From contig NZ_ATVR01000006.1 of the NCBI RefSeq assembly GCF_000420825.1, positions 62,001 to 126,000 of the forward strand: 64,000 bases of DNA, given 5' to 3'. This document shows positions 45,862-55,237 of this stretch, one piece after another. Positions within the stretch are counted from its first letter, which is position 1; each line of letters starts with the position of its first letter. Under the pieces are notes generated by a model. It did not search any database and had not been told where the DNA came from. It saw only the letters and a list, made by a program, of their open reading frames with translations. A program made the translations under genes and the position numbers. This stretch comes from Butyrivibrio sp. AE2015. Lineage in GTDB: Bacteria; Bacillota; Clostridia; Lachnospirales; Lachnospiraceae.

Positions 45862-47151
45862 TTAAAATCCGGCTTTGTGGCCTCCAATCTGGACATTTCT
45901 TTGTATGGAGGTGCCAGCGTCGTACAGATCCATACCCTTGATCACAGAATTTTTACCGTAGCGGTCCTTGATTTCATTTACTGATTGGAGGACCTTTCTG
46001 TCTTTCTCCATTACAGATGGATCAACAAAAAAGCTGTATTGCTCAAAGCATTCGTCCAGGACAGAATTGGCACTGACATTTACCCGTCTTATGGGCACAT
46101 CTCGCATGGCTGACCTGGTATAAAGCTGCACAAATGCATCCATAAGTATTCTGTAAGAGTTGGTTGTTACCTGCAAAGTGGCGCTTACTCCGGTGGGAGG
46201 AAAAGTCTCGGCGCTGTATCCGATGAAAAGCGAGATGTTGTTGCTCACTACATGGGCGGCTGTCATATCAAGCGAGAGCTCATCAGCCATTTCCTTTACG
46301 ATGATCAGCGCTTCATCAAAGCTATAATCCCGCATAAGCACCTGTCCGCAGGATAAAGATTTGGACCGGGACTGGTAGTTTTTTATATCCTGCATTGTGC
46401 AGGACTCCCGCCCCCAGGCATGGTCAATGATGTATTCTGCATTAACGCCGAACTGCTTGTACAGGATATTTTCCGGAAAGTGAGCTATGTCTTTTTGGGT
46501 GTACATACCAAGAGAATTGAGGTGTCGCTGTGTCCCGGGGCCGATTCTCCAAAAGTCTGTTAGCGGGCGATGGGTCCATAGTCGCTGTTTAAAAGTGTCT
46601 TCGTTTAATTCGGCAATGAAATCCGGCGAATGTTTAGCAAGGATATCAAGGGCTACCTTGGCGAGGTACAGATTAGTACCGATACCGCAGGTAGCCCTAA
46701 GTCCCAGCTTTTCTTTTATGTCATTCATTATCTTAAGGGCCAGATCGTGGGCGGATAACCCATAGAGCCCAAGGTAGTGTGTTACATCAAGAAAAGATTC
46801 ATCGATGGAATATACATGTATGTCGTCCTTTGAAACATAACTGAGATATATCTCGTAGATGTCGGCAGAAATATCGATATATCTCTTCATTCTGGGAGTT
46901 GCGATTATATAGTCCAGGTGCTTGGGAATCTCATGGATCCTGCAGCGGTTTTTAATTCCAAGGGCTTTCATCGCCGGGGTGATGGCAAGGCATATAGTGC
47001 TCTTGCTCCTGTCCTTGTCTGCGACGGCAAGGAGCGTAGTCATGGGGTCTAACCCTCTGTCCACGCATTCCACGCTGGCAAAAAAGCTCTTGAGATCTAT
47101 GATGAGATAACAGCGATCATCCGGTTCTATGATCTTGAAATTATTGTTCAT
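45862..47151 (-). CDS. Y-family DNA polymerase (UvrX/DinB-like)
   Basis: The protein has about 429 residues. YLIIDLKSFFASVECVDRGL provides the first catalytic aspartate, and VYSIDESFLDVTHYL provides the second acidic pair (DE). The helix-hairpin-helix follows near FWRIGPGTQRHLNSLG, then a little-finger domain. The polymerase copies damaged DNA with low fidelity. AAGGA is placed correctly for ATG 47151 but too close to ATG 47157. Three LexA-box sequences and a matching promoter lie upstream. Confidence 0.92.
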   Translation of the reverse strand: MNNNFKIIEPDDRCYLIIDLKSFFASVECVDRGLDPMTTLLAVADKDRSKSTICLAITPAMKALGIKNRCRIHEIPKHLDYIIATPRMKRYIDISADIYEIYLSYVSKDDIHVYSIDESFLDVTHYLGLYGLSAHDLALKIMNDIKEKLGLRATCGIGTNLYLAKVALDILAKHSPDFIAELNEDTFKQRLWTHRPLTDFWRIGPGTQRHLNSLGMYTQKDIAHFPENILYKQFGVNAEYIIDHAWGRESCTMQDIKNYQSRSKSLSCGQVLMRDYSFDEALIIVKEMADELSLDMTAAHVVSNNISLFIGYSAETFPPTGVSATLQVTTNSYRILMDAFVQLYTRSAMRDVPIRRVNVSANSVLDECFEQYSFFVDPSVMEKDRKVLQSVNEIKDRYGKNSVIKGMDLYDAGTSIQRNVQIGGHKAGF

Positions 47152-47173
47152 AGGCATATCCTTACTTCAGAAT

Positions 47174-47235
47174 CGAATATATGTTCCGAACATATGTTGG
47201 GTATTTTTATAATACATCTATCGAACGAATGTTTC
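47174..47235. promoter_or_regulatory. Three LexA (SOS) boxes upstream of the Y-family polymerase
   Basis: CGAATATATGTTCC (47174-47187), CGAACATATGTTGG (47187-47200) and CGAACGAATGTTTC (47222-47235) match the Firmicute LexA consensus CGAAC-N4-GTTCG with one or two changes each. The first two abut, sharing one base. Confidence 0.88.
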
Positions 47236-47237
47236 AA
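47209..47237 (-). promoter_or_regulatory. Predicted SOS-controlled promoter of the polymerase operon
   Basis: On the minus strand TTGAAA (47237-47232) and TATTAT (47214-47209) are separated by 17 bp. The LexA box at 47222-47235 covers the -35 element and spacer, and the other two boxes lie at the start of the transcript. Confidence 0.75.
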
Positions 47238-47411
47238 TCGAACAGATTATAAAATTTTTGTTATAACCAGAAAAATACCGTAGAAGTCCAATAAAATGTA
47301 CTGTACTTTTTATAACTCTGCACATCTGTAATTATAATACCATCAGAAATAAGAACTTTAACTTAGTACTTGAAATTGGTAGAGATCAGTGTGTTTAAGG
47401 AGGGATTTGTT

Positions 47412-47789
47412 ATGGATCAGGCATATATGACTTATAGGGAAATCAGAATAGCAGAGAATAAGAAAAGAAGACTGAAAATAGTAAGAAGACAACGTTTTTT
47501 GTTGGGAGCGGTTATAGCAATACTGGCTGTGATAGCCGCATTTATCGCATCTACACTTGTGACAGAAGCTCGTTCTGAAGCGGTTAAATATAAATACTAC
47601 ACATCTGTTACGGTACATTCGGGAGACACTCTGGAGAGTCTTGCTGATGAATATATTACTGAAGATTACAGAGATCATACATCTTATATAAGAGAGGTAT
47701 GTGGAATAAACAACCTTGAAGATGCGGATTCAATTGTTGCAGGAGAGTGCATAATTTTACCGTATTATTCAGAGGAATTTAAGAAGTGA
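47412..47789 (+). CDS. Membrane protein with LysM domain (YneA-like layout)
   Basis: The 125-residue protein has a basic cytoplasmic N-terminus, one membrane helix (about 30-52), and an outer LysM domain (VTVHSGDTLESLADEYI ... AGECIILPYY). This is the layout of YneA, the SOS-induced division inhibitor of Bacillus. ATG 47412 follows AAGGAGGG; the extension to 47370 is not supported. It is divergent from the SOS polymerase operon, but the LexA boxes lie about 180 bp upstream and belong mainly to that operon, so SOS control is uncertain. Confidence 0.8.
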   Translation: MDQAYMTYREIRIAENKKRRLKIVRRQRFLLGAVIAILAVIAAFIASTLVTEARSEAVKYKYYTSVTVHSGDTLESLADEYITEDYRDHTSYIREVCGINNLEDADSIVAGECIILPYYSEEFKK

Positions 47790-47874
47790 ACTACTGGTAA
47801 AAAAGAAATAAATTATTATTATAGTTTTCTAAACAGGGGTCACAGGACCGGGTTCTTCGTATAAACTATACACT

Positions 47875-50442
47875 ATGAAAAGAAAACTTTTTGCACTAAT
47901 ATTTATACTTTGTCTAACTGTAAGTAATCTTGTTCAGCCGGGTAATGTTTCTTATGCAAAGACAGAAGAAAGCCTGGCTGAATGGAATTTTTCGACCTTT
48001 GGACAGGGAGTTTCAGGTAAAGAAGATTCAGGATTTAAACTAAATGACGATGGTTCTGTTACTGTATGGAGCCTAAATGGGAAAGGAAAGATTGTTCCGG
48101 CCAGTACGGATGGTCTTTCTTTTTATTATATCCCAATTCCTGCTGATAAGAATTTTACTCTTACAGCAACAGTAAAAGTTGATTCCTGGACCTTTACTAA
48201 TGGGCAGGAAGGCTTTGGGCTTATGGCTGCAGACAGAGTGGGGGAACATGGGGACAATAGCGTTTTTTGGAACAACTCATACATGGTTATGGGGACTAAA
48301 GTCGAATATTATTTTGACCCCTTGAAGGGTGAAGTTGTAAATGATGGAAATTTTGAGAGAATAACAATGAAGGATGGCCTTGGTGCACAGGAGAAAAAAG
48401 GTGTTACTAAAGAAAATCTTTCTTTATTTGAATCAAATGATACAGCTACGGTCAATCAGTTCTTTTCATCAACCATGTACACTCTTGAGAATTCCTGCGC
48501 GAGAAAGGGATCAGGAGTATACAATCTTTGGGAAAATGAGCAAACTGGCGCTCAAAACACTATCGATGATTCAAAATCTGAGGTTAGATTGCGTATTCAG
48601 AAAAATAACACCGGATATTTTTTAAGCTACCTCGATAATAAAGATAATGTTTTTTGCACACAAAAATTCTATGATCCAGAGGCACTAGAGCAGCTGGATG
48701 AAGAAAATGTCTACGTAGGATTTTTTGCTGCCCGCACCGTGACAGCAACTTTTAGTGATATAGATATTTCCGTTACTGATCCTAAAAATGATGCGCCGGC
48801 AGAAGAGAGGCCTATCACCTATGTAAATCCTGATTACAAAGTTGTTTCAGCCCCATATGCAAATTCTGATCTATATTTGTTAGAGTATGTAGGCAATGCT
48901 GACGGGTACCTTACTGTTACAAACTCATACGGAGAAAAGCTGCTTGATGAACAGGAAGTAATTGCAGGTGAGACAGTAGGCATTGAAACAATGCTTAAGG
49001 AGGGTATTAATTCCTTTAAAGTTTCTGTAACGCCTTTAGAGGATTATTTACCTGATAATGATGAATATAAGCGTCTTTCGTCATATGAGACGAAAGAATT
49101 TAATTATGCAGTGAAATATGAAACTATAAATAACGATGATAGTATATATGTTTCACCGGATGGTACACCTGAGGGAGATGGAAGCACAGGAAATGAAGTA
49201 GATATTTATACCGCTGTTAAATATGTTAAACCGGGCCAGACAATTGTTCTGCAAGCAGGAGAATACAGTCTCGATGAGACAGTAACTGTGTATAGGGGAA
49301 TCAATGGAACTGAAGATGCTCCTATAAATATGATGTCTGAAGGTGGAAGGGCGATATTTGATTTTAACAGTGCTTGTGCCGGCTTTGTTTTTGCCGGTGA
49401 CTACTGGCATGTTAAAGGAATTGACTGCACTCATTCAGGTAATGGGAAAAAGGGAATACAGGTTTCCGGAAGCAGCAATATTTTGGAAGATGTGTATGCT
49501 TATAAAAATGGTAATACCGGCATTCAGATAAGTAGATTTTTAAACAGCGACAGTTATGAGAAGTGGCCCTGTGACAATCTTATTACTAATTGCATTTCAT
49601 ATGGTAATGCAGACTCAGGTTTTGAGGATGCTGATGGTTTTGCTGCCAAGCTGACCGTTGGTGATCGAAATGTATTTAATGAGTGTATATCTTATAATAA
49701 TGCTGATGATGGCTGGGATCTGTTTGCTAAAGTTGAAACAGGCATCATTGGAAAGGTCACGATTCAGAATTGTGTAGCCTTTTCCAATGGATATGGACTT
49801 GATGGATCAGAACAGGGAAATGGCAATGGATTCAAAATGGGTGGGTCCAATATGCCTGGCCAGCATATGCTGATAAACTCTGTTGCCTGGGGAAACAAAG
49901 CAAAGGGAATCGATTCTAACTCCGGCCCGGATATTCAGATATATGACTGCAAGTCTTTTAACAATGGTGCTAACAATGTGGCTCTTTACACGAATAGCAC
50001 ACAAGATACAGATTATTATGTGGACGGGCTTATTTCCTATAGGACTGAGAACAAGGATGTTGATGAAAAGATAACGCCTGAAGGGACTCAGAATAACGAG
50101 GATATCTATAGAAATAATAATTTCTTCTGGATAAGAAAACAGTCAAGAAATGCTGATGATGTAATAATTGAAGATGACTGGTTTGAATCCCTTGAGGCAC
50201 CGGTAGCAGATGTTAATGATCCTTTAGCTGTGGCTATGAATATGAGGACAAGCGAGGGGAGTATTGACCTGGGCTCCTTCCTAAAACTCAGCGCCAAGGG
50301 TACTTCTGAACTTGAAAATGCAAGCAAAGCTGTGGAAGAAGGCAGTGAAGAAATCTCATTAGATTCGCTAGTACCTATAACAATAGCAGCAATGCTTATT
50401 TTGGCAGCTGCAATAGTAATAATTAAAGGGAGCAACACGTAA
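47875..50442 (+). CDS. Secreted PL9-type pectate lyase with parallel beta-helix
   Basis: The 855-residue protein has a signal peptide (residues 1-29). An N-terminal beta-sandwich region (about 35-310) resembles a carbohydrate-binding or laminin-G-like module. A right-handed parallel beta-helix (about 420-720) contains ISYGNADSGFEDADGFAAKL and ECISYNNADDGWDLFAK, typical of polysaccharide lyase family 9. The C-terminus has one membrane helix (about 830-850), which suggests surface anchoring. The likely substrate is pectate or another uronan. No clear ribosome-binding site precedes the ATG. Confidence 0.85.
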   Translation: MKRKLFALIFILCLTVSNLVQPGNVSYAKTEESLAEWNFSTFGQGVSGKEDSGFKLNDDGSVTVWSLNGKGKIVPASTDGLSFYYIPIPADKNFTLTATVKVDSWTFTNGQEGFGLMAADRVGEHGDNSVFWNNSYMVMGTKVEYYFDPLKGEVVNDGNFERITMKDGLGAQEKKGVTKENLSLFESNDTATVNQFFSSTMYTLENSCARKGSGVYNLWENEQTGAQNTIDDSKSEVRLRIQKNNTGYFLSYLDNKDNVFCTQKFYDPEALEQLDEENVYVGFFAARTVTATFSDIDISVTDPKNDAPAEERPITYVNPDYKVVSAPYANSDLYLLEYVGNADGYLTVTNSYGEKLLDEQEVIAGETVGIETMLKEGINSFKVSVTPLEDYLPDNDEYKRLSSYETKEFNYAVKYETINNDDSIYVSPDGTPEGDGSTGNEVDIYTAVKYVKPGQTIVLQAGEYSLDETVTVYRGINGTEDAPINMMSEGGRAIFDFNSACAGFVFAGDYWHVKGIDCTHSGNGKKGIQVSGSSNILEDVYAYKNGNTGIQISRFLNSDSYEKWPCDNLITNCISYGNADSGFEDADGFAAKLTVGDRNVFNECISYNNADDGWDLFAKVETGIIGKVTIQNCVAFSNGYGLDGSEQGNGNGFKMGGSNMPGQHMLINSVAWGNKAKGIDSNSGPDIQIYDCKSFNNGANNVALYTNSTQDTDYYVDGLISYRTENKDVDEKITPEGTQNNEDIYRNNNFFWIRKQSRNADDVIIEDDWFESLEAPVADVNDPLAVAMNMRTSEGSIDLGSFLKLSAKGTSELENASKAVEEGSEEISLDSLVPITIAAMLILAAAIVIIKGSNT

Positions 50443-50460
50443 GTGTTATGCTCCCTTTTT
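50425..50460. terminator. Bidirectional terminator after the PL9 gene
   Basis: AAAGGGAGCAACAC pairs with its complement across a four-base loop with one small bulge, followed by five T residues. Both flanking stop codons, PL9 at 50440 and the small minus-strand gene at 50446, fall inside the hairpin. Confidence 0.85.
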
Positions 50461-50607
50461 TAGCTCTTTAACCAGGTCTTTGAGTTTCTCTACAGTTTTG
50501 TAGTAATCGTACCCGTGAACCTGAATATGCGTATCTATATCTTCGGCAATGTATCCGTTTTTACCACCATTGCATGTAAGAACAATATAATTTAACTCTT
50601 CCCCCAT
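50446..50607 (-). CDS. Small 53-residue hypothetical protein
   Basis: The frame starts MGEELNYIVLTCNGGKNGYI and ends KELKKGA. GGGGAGAG lies about five to nine bases before the ATG, a good ribosome-binding site. Composition is that of a soluble small protein with a C-terminal amphipathic helix. It is convergent with the PL9 gene and shares its terminator hairpin. No family is recognised. Confidence 0.65.
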   Translation of the reverse strand: MGEELNYIVLTCNGGKNGYIAEDIDTHIQVHGYDYYKTVEKLKDLVKELKKGA

Positions 50608-50779
50608 AAGATACTCTCCCCAAACAAAAAAATCCTTAGACCTATTTTAACCGAATCTAGGGAAAATAATTATAAAAAAACTATAAAAAAAATCCAAGGA
50701 AATTTTATTGCCATTTCCACAATGCGATTCGTATATATTATTGCAATCAAAAATACACGATAAGGATGGTGAAAGTATT

Positions 50780-51211
50780 ATGGGAAAGTTTATTAAGCTC
50801 TTAGCTGGTATAGTTCTTGCATTATCGATGGCATTGAGTGGAAACCTGATGTCTACGAATGTATTGGCGGCAAATGACGCTGCGCTTTACATAAGTGGCG
50901 CGAGATTTTTAACTGCACTTCATGGCCAGGCTGATGATAATAGCGAGATAGTCGTAGCCCTTTATGAGAAAAATGGTGAAGACATTGCCTATATCAACGA
51001 CGGAATAAGCCATGTGTATACCGATTATACTCAATCCAATACGACAATTAATGGCATTGGTGCTGTAGAGAGATATGCATTTGAAGGAACACTGGTATTA
51101 AACTTCTTTATGGCAGGAGATATTCCATGCCTCATGACAGATGAAGGCAAGATTTATGCTTGTGAGTATCTGAATAATTACTATGTGACACAGATACAGA
51201 ATCAGGATTAA
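50780..51211 (+). CDS. Secreted hypothetical protein
   Basis: The 143-residue protein has a signal peptide (residues 1-32, cleavage near NVLAAND) and a mature part of about 110 residues rich in beta-type segments (ALYEKNGEDIAYINDG, RYAFEGTLVLNFFMAGD). GGTGAAAG precedes ATG 50780; the frame is open to 50708 without support. It has two cysteines, which might form a disulfide. No family is recognised. Confidence 0.7.
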   Translation: MGKFIKLLAGIVLALSMALSGNLMSTNVLAANDAALYISGARFLTALHGQADDNSEIVVALYEKNGEDIAYINDGISHVYTDYTQSNTTINGIGAVERYAFEGTLVLNFFMAGDIPCLMTDEGKIYACEYLNNYYVTQIQNQD

Positions 51212-51238
51212 TAAGTTAATAACAGGCCTCTCATTATT

Positions 51239-51280
51239 AAGCTGTCATTTCAGGTGGTAAATCTGGGATGGCAGCTTTTC
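51239..51280 (+). terminator. Probable terminator after secreted hypothetical protein
   Basis: AAGCTGTCAT (51239-51248) pairs with ATGGCAGCTT (51268-51277) with one G-U pair; a short T-run follows. The loop is large, so strength is uncertain. Confidence 0.5.
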
Positions 51281-51369
51281 ATTGCTATTTGTGAGCTTGG
51301 CGATTGATTTTGTGGATGATAAAATAATAATAACAAAACGTCATATAGTAGATTAAAAAGGAGAACGTT

Positions 51370-52689
51370 ATGTTTGAACCACAGATTCTAAAAGATGTAT
51401 TCCCTACATGCAATAATATTCTCATGATCTTTGGCTGTTGGTTTCTGTTCAAGAAATGTGGTGTTAAAAGAATATGGGCTTTGATCCCTTTTGCCAGAGA
51501 GTATCACATGGCTCTATGTGCCGACAAAGAGAAAGAGGGAAGGGTTTTTGCCGTAACTACATTTTTTTATTATCTGATCACGCTGACCCTGATTGTTATT
51601 GACGGTCCGGAAGAAGTTGAGCTACTTATTTCAATTCCGCTTATAGCCTTATATGTAACAAATGTTATCTATACAATCAGGATCTATTTAGGGCTGATCA
51701 AGATGTTCGGCCTTAAAAAGAGGTGGATAATCCCACTGATCATTTTCGATGGCCCGGTACTAATACTTTGGGGAGTGGCTCCAAAGTATGTGCCTGAAAA
51801 AAAGGTAGTTCAGGTCGCTAAAAATGGTGCAAAAGAGCTTGGAAAGGACATTGTGGCTGCCTCGGAAGGACTTACGGTCAATATCACGGAGAGGACAGTC
51901 ATAGACTTTTTCAGGAAAAAGACTCTGCTTAAAGACATTCATATGGCAATACCAAGAGGACATATGGTACTTCTTCTTGGAGGGTCAGGAGCAGGAAAAA
52001 CAACCCTGTTAAATGCAGTTACGGGCTATGAAAAAGCCGATGCCAGCGTAATGCTGGATGATAATGATGTATATAAAGATTACCAGAAAATGAAATATGA
52101 TATAGGTTTTGTTCCTCAACAGGATCTGATGAGAGGGAATGATACCGTTGAAATGACCCTTACAGATGCTGCTCTTATGAGGTTATCTGCAGATGCATCT
52201 ATTATGGAAAGAGAAAACCGAATCGCAAATATGTTGGACCAGTTTGGGCTTACAACTGTAAGGAATTCCTTGGTGGAAAAGCTCTCGGGAGGGCAAAGAA
52301 AAAGGCTGTCCATTGCCATGGAGTTTATTTCCAATCCGTCTCTTTTTATTCTTGATGAACCTGACTCAGGTCTTGATGGTGTTGTAGCAAGAAGCCTTTT
52401 TGAAAAGCTGAGGGAGATAGCGGATGAGGGAAAAATAGTTTTAGTTATAACGCACACTCCTGACAGAGTCATAGATCTTTTTGACGATGTGATCGTTTTG
52501 GCAAAGGATGCCACGAGAACAGGGCGCCTTGCCTGGTATGGGCCGGTAAAAGAAGCCTATGAGTTTTTTGGCAAAAACTCAATGGAGGAGATACTTCTTT
52601 CCATAAACCAGAAGGATGAAGGCGGAGAAGGAAAAGCTGATGAATTTGTTGAGAAATATGCTGATCGCATCAAAGAAAAGGTGGGGTGA
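51370..52689 (+). CDS. ABCG-like ATPase with N-terminal membrane region
   Basis: The 439-residue protein starts with three or four hydrophobic helices in residues 10-145. An ABC ATPase domain follows with Walker A GGSGAGKTTLL near residue 205, the signature LSGGQRKRLSIAMEF (the ABCG/White type), Walker B LFILDEPDSGLD, and the H-loop VITHTPDRV. Membrane helices before the ATPase domain are unusual, since the true permease is the next gene. AAAAGGAGAA precedes the ATG. It is probably an exporter; the substrate is unknown. Confidence 0.85.
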   Translation: MFEPQILKDVFPTCNNILMIFGCWFLFKKCGVKRIWALIPFAREYHMALCADKEKEGRVFAVTTFFYYLITLTLIVIDGPEEVELLISIPLIALYVTNVIYTIRIYLGLIKMFGLKKRWIIPLIIFDGPVLILWGVAPKYVPEKKVVQVAKNGAKELGKDIVAASEGLTVNITERTVIDFFRKKTLLKDIHMAIPRGHMVLLLGGSGAGKTTLLNAVTGYEKADASVMLDDNDVYKDYQKMKYDIGFVPQQDLMRGNDTVEMTLTDAALMRLSADASIMERENRIANMLDQFGLTTVRNSLVEKLSGGQRKRLSIAMEFISNPSLFILDEPDSGLDGVVARSLFEKLREIADEGKIVLVITHTPDRVIDLFDDVIVLAKDATRTGRLAWYGPVKEAYEFFGKNSMEEILLSINQKDEGGEGKADEFVEKYADRIKEKVG

Positions 52690-52695
52690 CTTTCG

Positions 52696-53640
52696 ATGAA
52701 AGAATACAAAGTCAGACATAGAGGAAGGTTTTTCCAGACACTAATTTATCTTGGGAAGTTCTTCAGGATGTTTTTATTCCAAAATGACTGGAAGGTTCTG
52801 CCCATGGCGGCAGTAATCGCGGGGCTGGTGGGATTTTCTGTAGGGCAGAATATTTACAAGACCATGGAGGGTACTCTTATGGGTACCTTTGCTATTTCCT
52901 GTATATGCATCTGGAATGGATTCTTTAATTCAATTCAGGTTATCTGCAGAGAAAGAGCTATAGTAAAAAGAGAACACAGATCAGGCCTTCACATAAGTGC
53001 CTACGTTGCTGCGCACATGATTTATCAGGCATTTTTGTGCATATTGCAGGTTGTGATAACAATTGGTGTATGTATGCTCATGAGAGTGGAAATACCACAA
53101 AAAAGCTTGATAACCCCTTGGGCAGTGGTAGATTTTGGTCTGACACTTTTCCTTATAACTTATTGCGCAGACATGCTGGCACTTTTGATCTCAGCTTTTG
53201 CCAAGACGACTACAACAGCCATGACTATAATGCCATTTCTTTTGATAGTACAGCTGTTGTTTTCAGGAGCATTTTTTAACTTGCCTCAGGAAGCTATGCC
53301 ATTTACCAATCTGACAGCTACAAAATGGGGACTGACAGCTCTCTGTGCGCAGGGTGAGTATAATTCGCTTCCAATGGTAAGCGTGTGGAACAGTGCCCTT
53401 AAGATGAAGGATGTGGAAGTTGATGGAGAAAAGCCTCTTTTGACTGTTTTCAGGGAAATAGAGTCCAACAATATGAGGGATGATCTTTTGATGAAAACCG
53501 GCGAGCTTAACCAGAATCATGAGTATGATTTTGATCCCGCAATCGTATTAAGATGCTGGATATGGCTTTTGATGTGGACAGTAGTCTATGTGATCCTTAC
53601 AGTTCTTCTTTTGGAGTCGATTGATAAAGACAAGAGGTGA
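52696..53640 (+). CDS. ABC-2 type permease (ABCG-like)
   Basis: The 314-residue protein has about six membrane helices. A cytoplasmic N-terminus and ICRERAIVKREHRSGLHISA (the connecting helix found in ABCG/ABC2 permeases) precede helices that end in LDK-type charged residues. It partners the preceding ATPase, 6 bp upstream. Eukaryotic-like ABCG half-transporters fuse these parts; here they are separate. Confidence 0.85.
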   Translation: MKEYKVRHRGRFFQTLIYLGKFFRMFLFQNDWKVLPMAAVIAGLVGFSVGQNIYKTMEGTLMGTFAISCICIWNGFFNSIQVICRERAIVKREHRSGLHISAYVAAHMIYQAFLCILQVVITIGVCMLMRVEIPQKSLITPWAVVDFGLTLFLITYCADMLALLISAFAKTTTTAMTIMPFLLIVQLLFSGAFFNLPQEAMPFTNLTATKWGLTALCAQGEYNSLPMVSVWNSALKMKDVEVDGEKPLLTVFREIESNNMRDDLLMKTGELNQNHEYDFDPAIVLRCWIWLLMWTVVYVILTVLLLESIDKDKR

Positions 53641-53700
53641 AAAAAAAGATATAGTAAATGAAGAAGGGACAAAAACAATATAAAATGGGTGGAGATAAAA

Positions 53701-54384
53701 ATGATCAGACGTTCACAGTACAGATGCAGTTTTAAATTACTTACAGCAGACATTTTACCGGATAACATTATAGAAAGATGTCAGGATCAGTTTAAAAAGC
53801 TTATAAGAGAGGGGAGAGTCTGCAACGCCTCTTTTTACAAGTATAACAGCATGGGATTTCTTTATCTGGAAGAGATAGTTGACGACTACAGTGAACCTTA
53901 TCTTTCAGTGGATCAGTACATGTATGACCTTCAGCCATATTTAAAGCCATGGCCGGAGGAGGATGGCGACAGATATTTTGCGCCTATGATTAATGTCTAT
54001 TATCACCATATTCCGGAAGAAGACCTTGAAAAATGGGAGCTTGAGCGCACTACAGATAAAAAAGAACGTGTAGGGCGAGTTGCTTTTGTTTTTCCTAAAA
54101 AACTCCCCTCATATGTAATGCATCACACTGCAATAGTAAATGAAGGCCTTCTTAAAGGGGATAAGTATGCATATATATCTCTTCATGAGAATCTTCTTTT
54201 CTCATATTATGAAGAACCCAGAAATAATGTGAATATCAAAGGGGTTGACGAAGAGTCTGTTGTTATAAATGACTGGCTTAAAGCTGACCCGGAATCTCAT
54301 TTTGACCGTGAGAAGGGCAGAGGAAGCAATTTCCTTGTTATTCCTTGTCTGTTTACAGTGGACAGAGTGGATGATATTCAATAA
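53701..54384 (+). CDS. Hypothetical cytosolic protein
   Basis: The 227-residue protein is rich in aromatic and acidic residues and has no signal or membrane segment. Recognisable stretches are YLSVDQYMYDLQPYLKPWPE, FVFPKKLPSYVMHHTAIVNE and FLVIPCLFTVDRVDD. I do not recognise a family. ATG 53701 follows GGTGGAGAT; a GTG at 53689 is inside that site. It is 60 bp behind the ABC permease and 27 bp ahead of the lactonase gene, so it may be cotranscribed with either. Confidence 0.75.
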   Translation: MIRRSQYRCSFKLLTADILPDNIIERCQDQFKKLIREGRVCNASFYKYNSMGFLYLEEIVDDYSEPYLSVDQYMYDLQPYLKPWPEEDGDRYFAPMINVYYHHIPEEDLEKWELERTTDKKERVGRVAFVFPKKLPSYVMHHTAIVNEGLLKGDKYAYISLHENLLFSYYEEPRNNVNIKGVDEESVVINDWLKADPESHFDREKGRGSNFLVIPCLFTVDRVDDIQ

Positions 54385-54411
54385 TATTCAAAAAGGTATT
54401 GGCACGTTGGT

Positions 54412-55221
54412 ATGAATGAACTGGTAAAAAGAATTTTAGATACAAATACACCGAAAGGTACAGCTTCATTGTGGTGGATGGGCCAGATGGGGCTTATTGT
54501 GAAGATGGGCGATACAGTGCTTAGTATAGACTACTATGCAACACCGGATCCTTCCAGACAGATTGAACCACCGGTTCCGGCCGGGGAACTTGAGGGAATT
54601 TCAGCTTTTTTGGGGACGCATGATCATCTTGACCACATAGACCATGAAGCTTGGAAAATATGGGCAAAAACAAATCCTGAAGCAAAGTTTGTCTTTCCAA
54701 GAAAACATATGAAAAGTGTTCTTGCAGATGGGATTAGTGCTGATAATGCGCTAGGACTTAATGATGGTGAAAAGATAAAATTGGGAGATGTGACAATATC
54801 TGCTATTGCAGCATCTCATGAATTTTTGGACAGAGACCCGGAAACTATGCTTTATCCGCATCTTCAGTACATAATTGAAGGTAACGGAGTAAGGATCCAT
54901 CATGCAGGTGATACAATCCGCTACGAGGGAATGTTGGGAAAGGTTAAGGCGTTTGGCAAAATAGATGCCCAGCTTCTTCCGATAAACGGGCGTGACTCAG
55001 TGCGTTATAGGAGAAACTGCATAGGTAATATGACCTATCAGGAGGCCGCAGATTTTGCAGGTGATTGTAAGACAAGGCTTGTTATCCCGGGCCACTGGGA
55101 TATGTTTGCGGACAACAGCGCTGATCCAAAAGAGTTTTGTGATTATATCGAAATAAAATATGGGGATAAGATAAAAAGCCTTATCCCCAAGGTTATGGAA
55201 GAGATTGTAATTAAAGGGTGA
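54412..55221 (+). CDS. UlaG-like metallo-beta-lactamase-fold lactonase
   Basis: The 269-residue metallohydrolase contains the metal motif GTHDHLDHID, then IAASHEF, IHHAGDTIRY and VIPGHWDMF. LWWMGQMGLIVK at the start and the overall motif spacing match L-ascorbate-6-phosphate lactonase (UlaG) and its relatives. No other ascorbate genes are near, so the true substrate may be another sugar lactone or phosphodiester. The end is convergent with corA. Confidence 0.88.
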   Translation: MNELVKRILDTNTPKGTASLWWMGQMGLIVKMGDTVLSIDYYATPDPSRQIEPPVPAGELEGISAFLGTHDHLDHIDHEAWKIWAKTNPEAKFVFPRKHMKSVLADGISADNALGLNDGEKIKLGDVTISAIAASHEFLDRDPETMLYPHLQYIIEGNGVRIHHAGDTIRYEGMLGKVKAFGKIDAQLLPINGRDSVRYRRNCIGNMTYQEAADFAGDCKTRLVIPGHWDMFADNSADPKEFCDYIEIKYGDKIKSLIPKVMEEIVIKG

Positions 55222-55237
55222 TTCCTTTTTCAACTAT

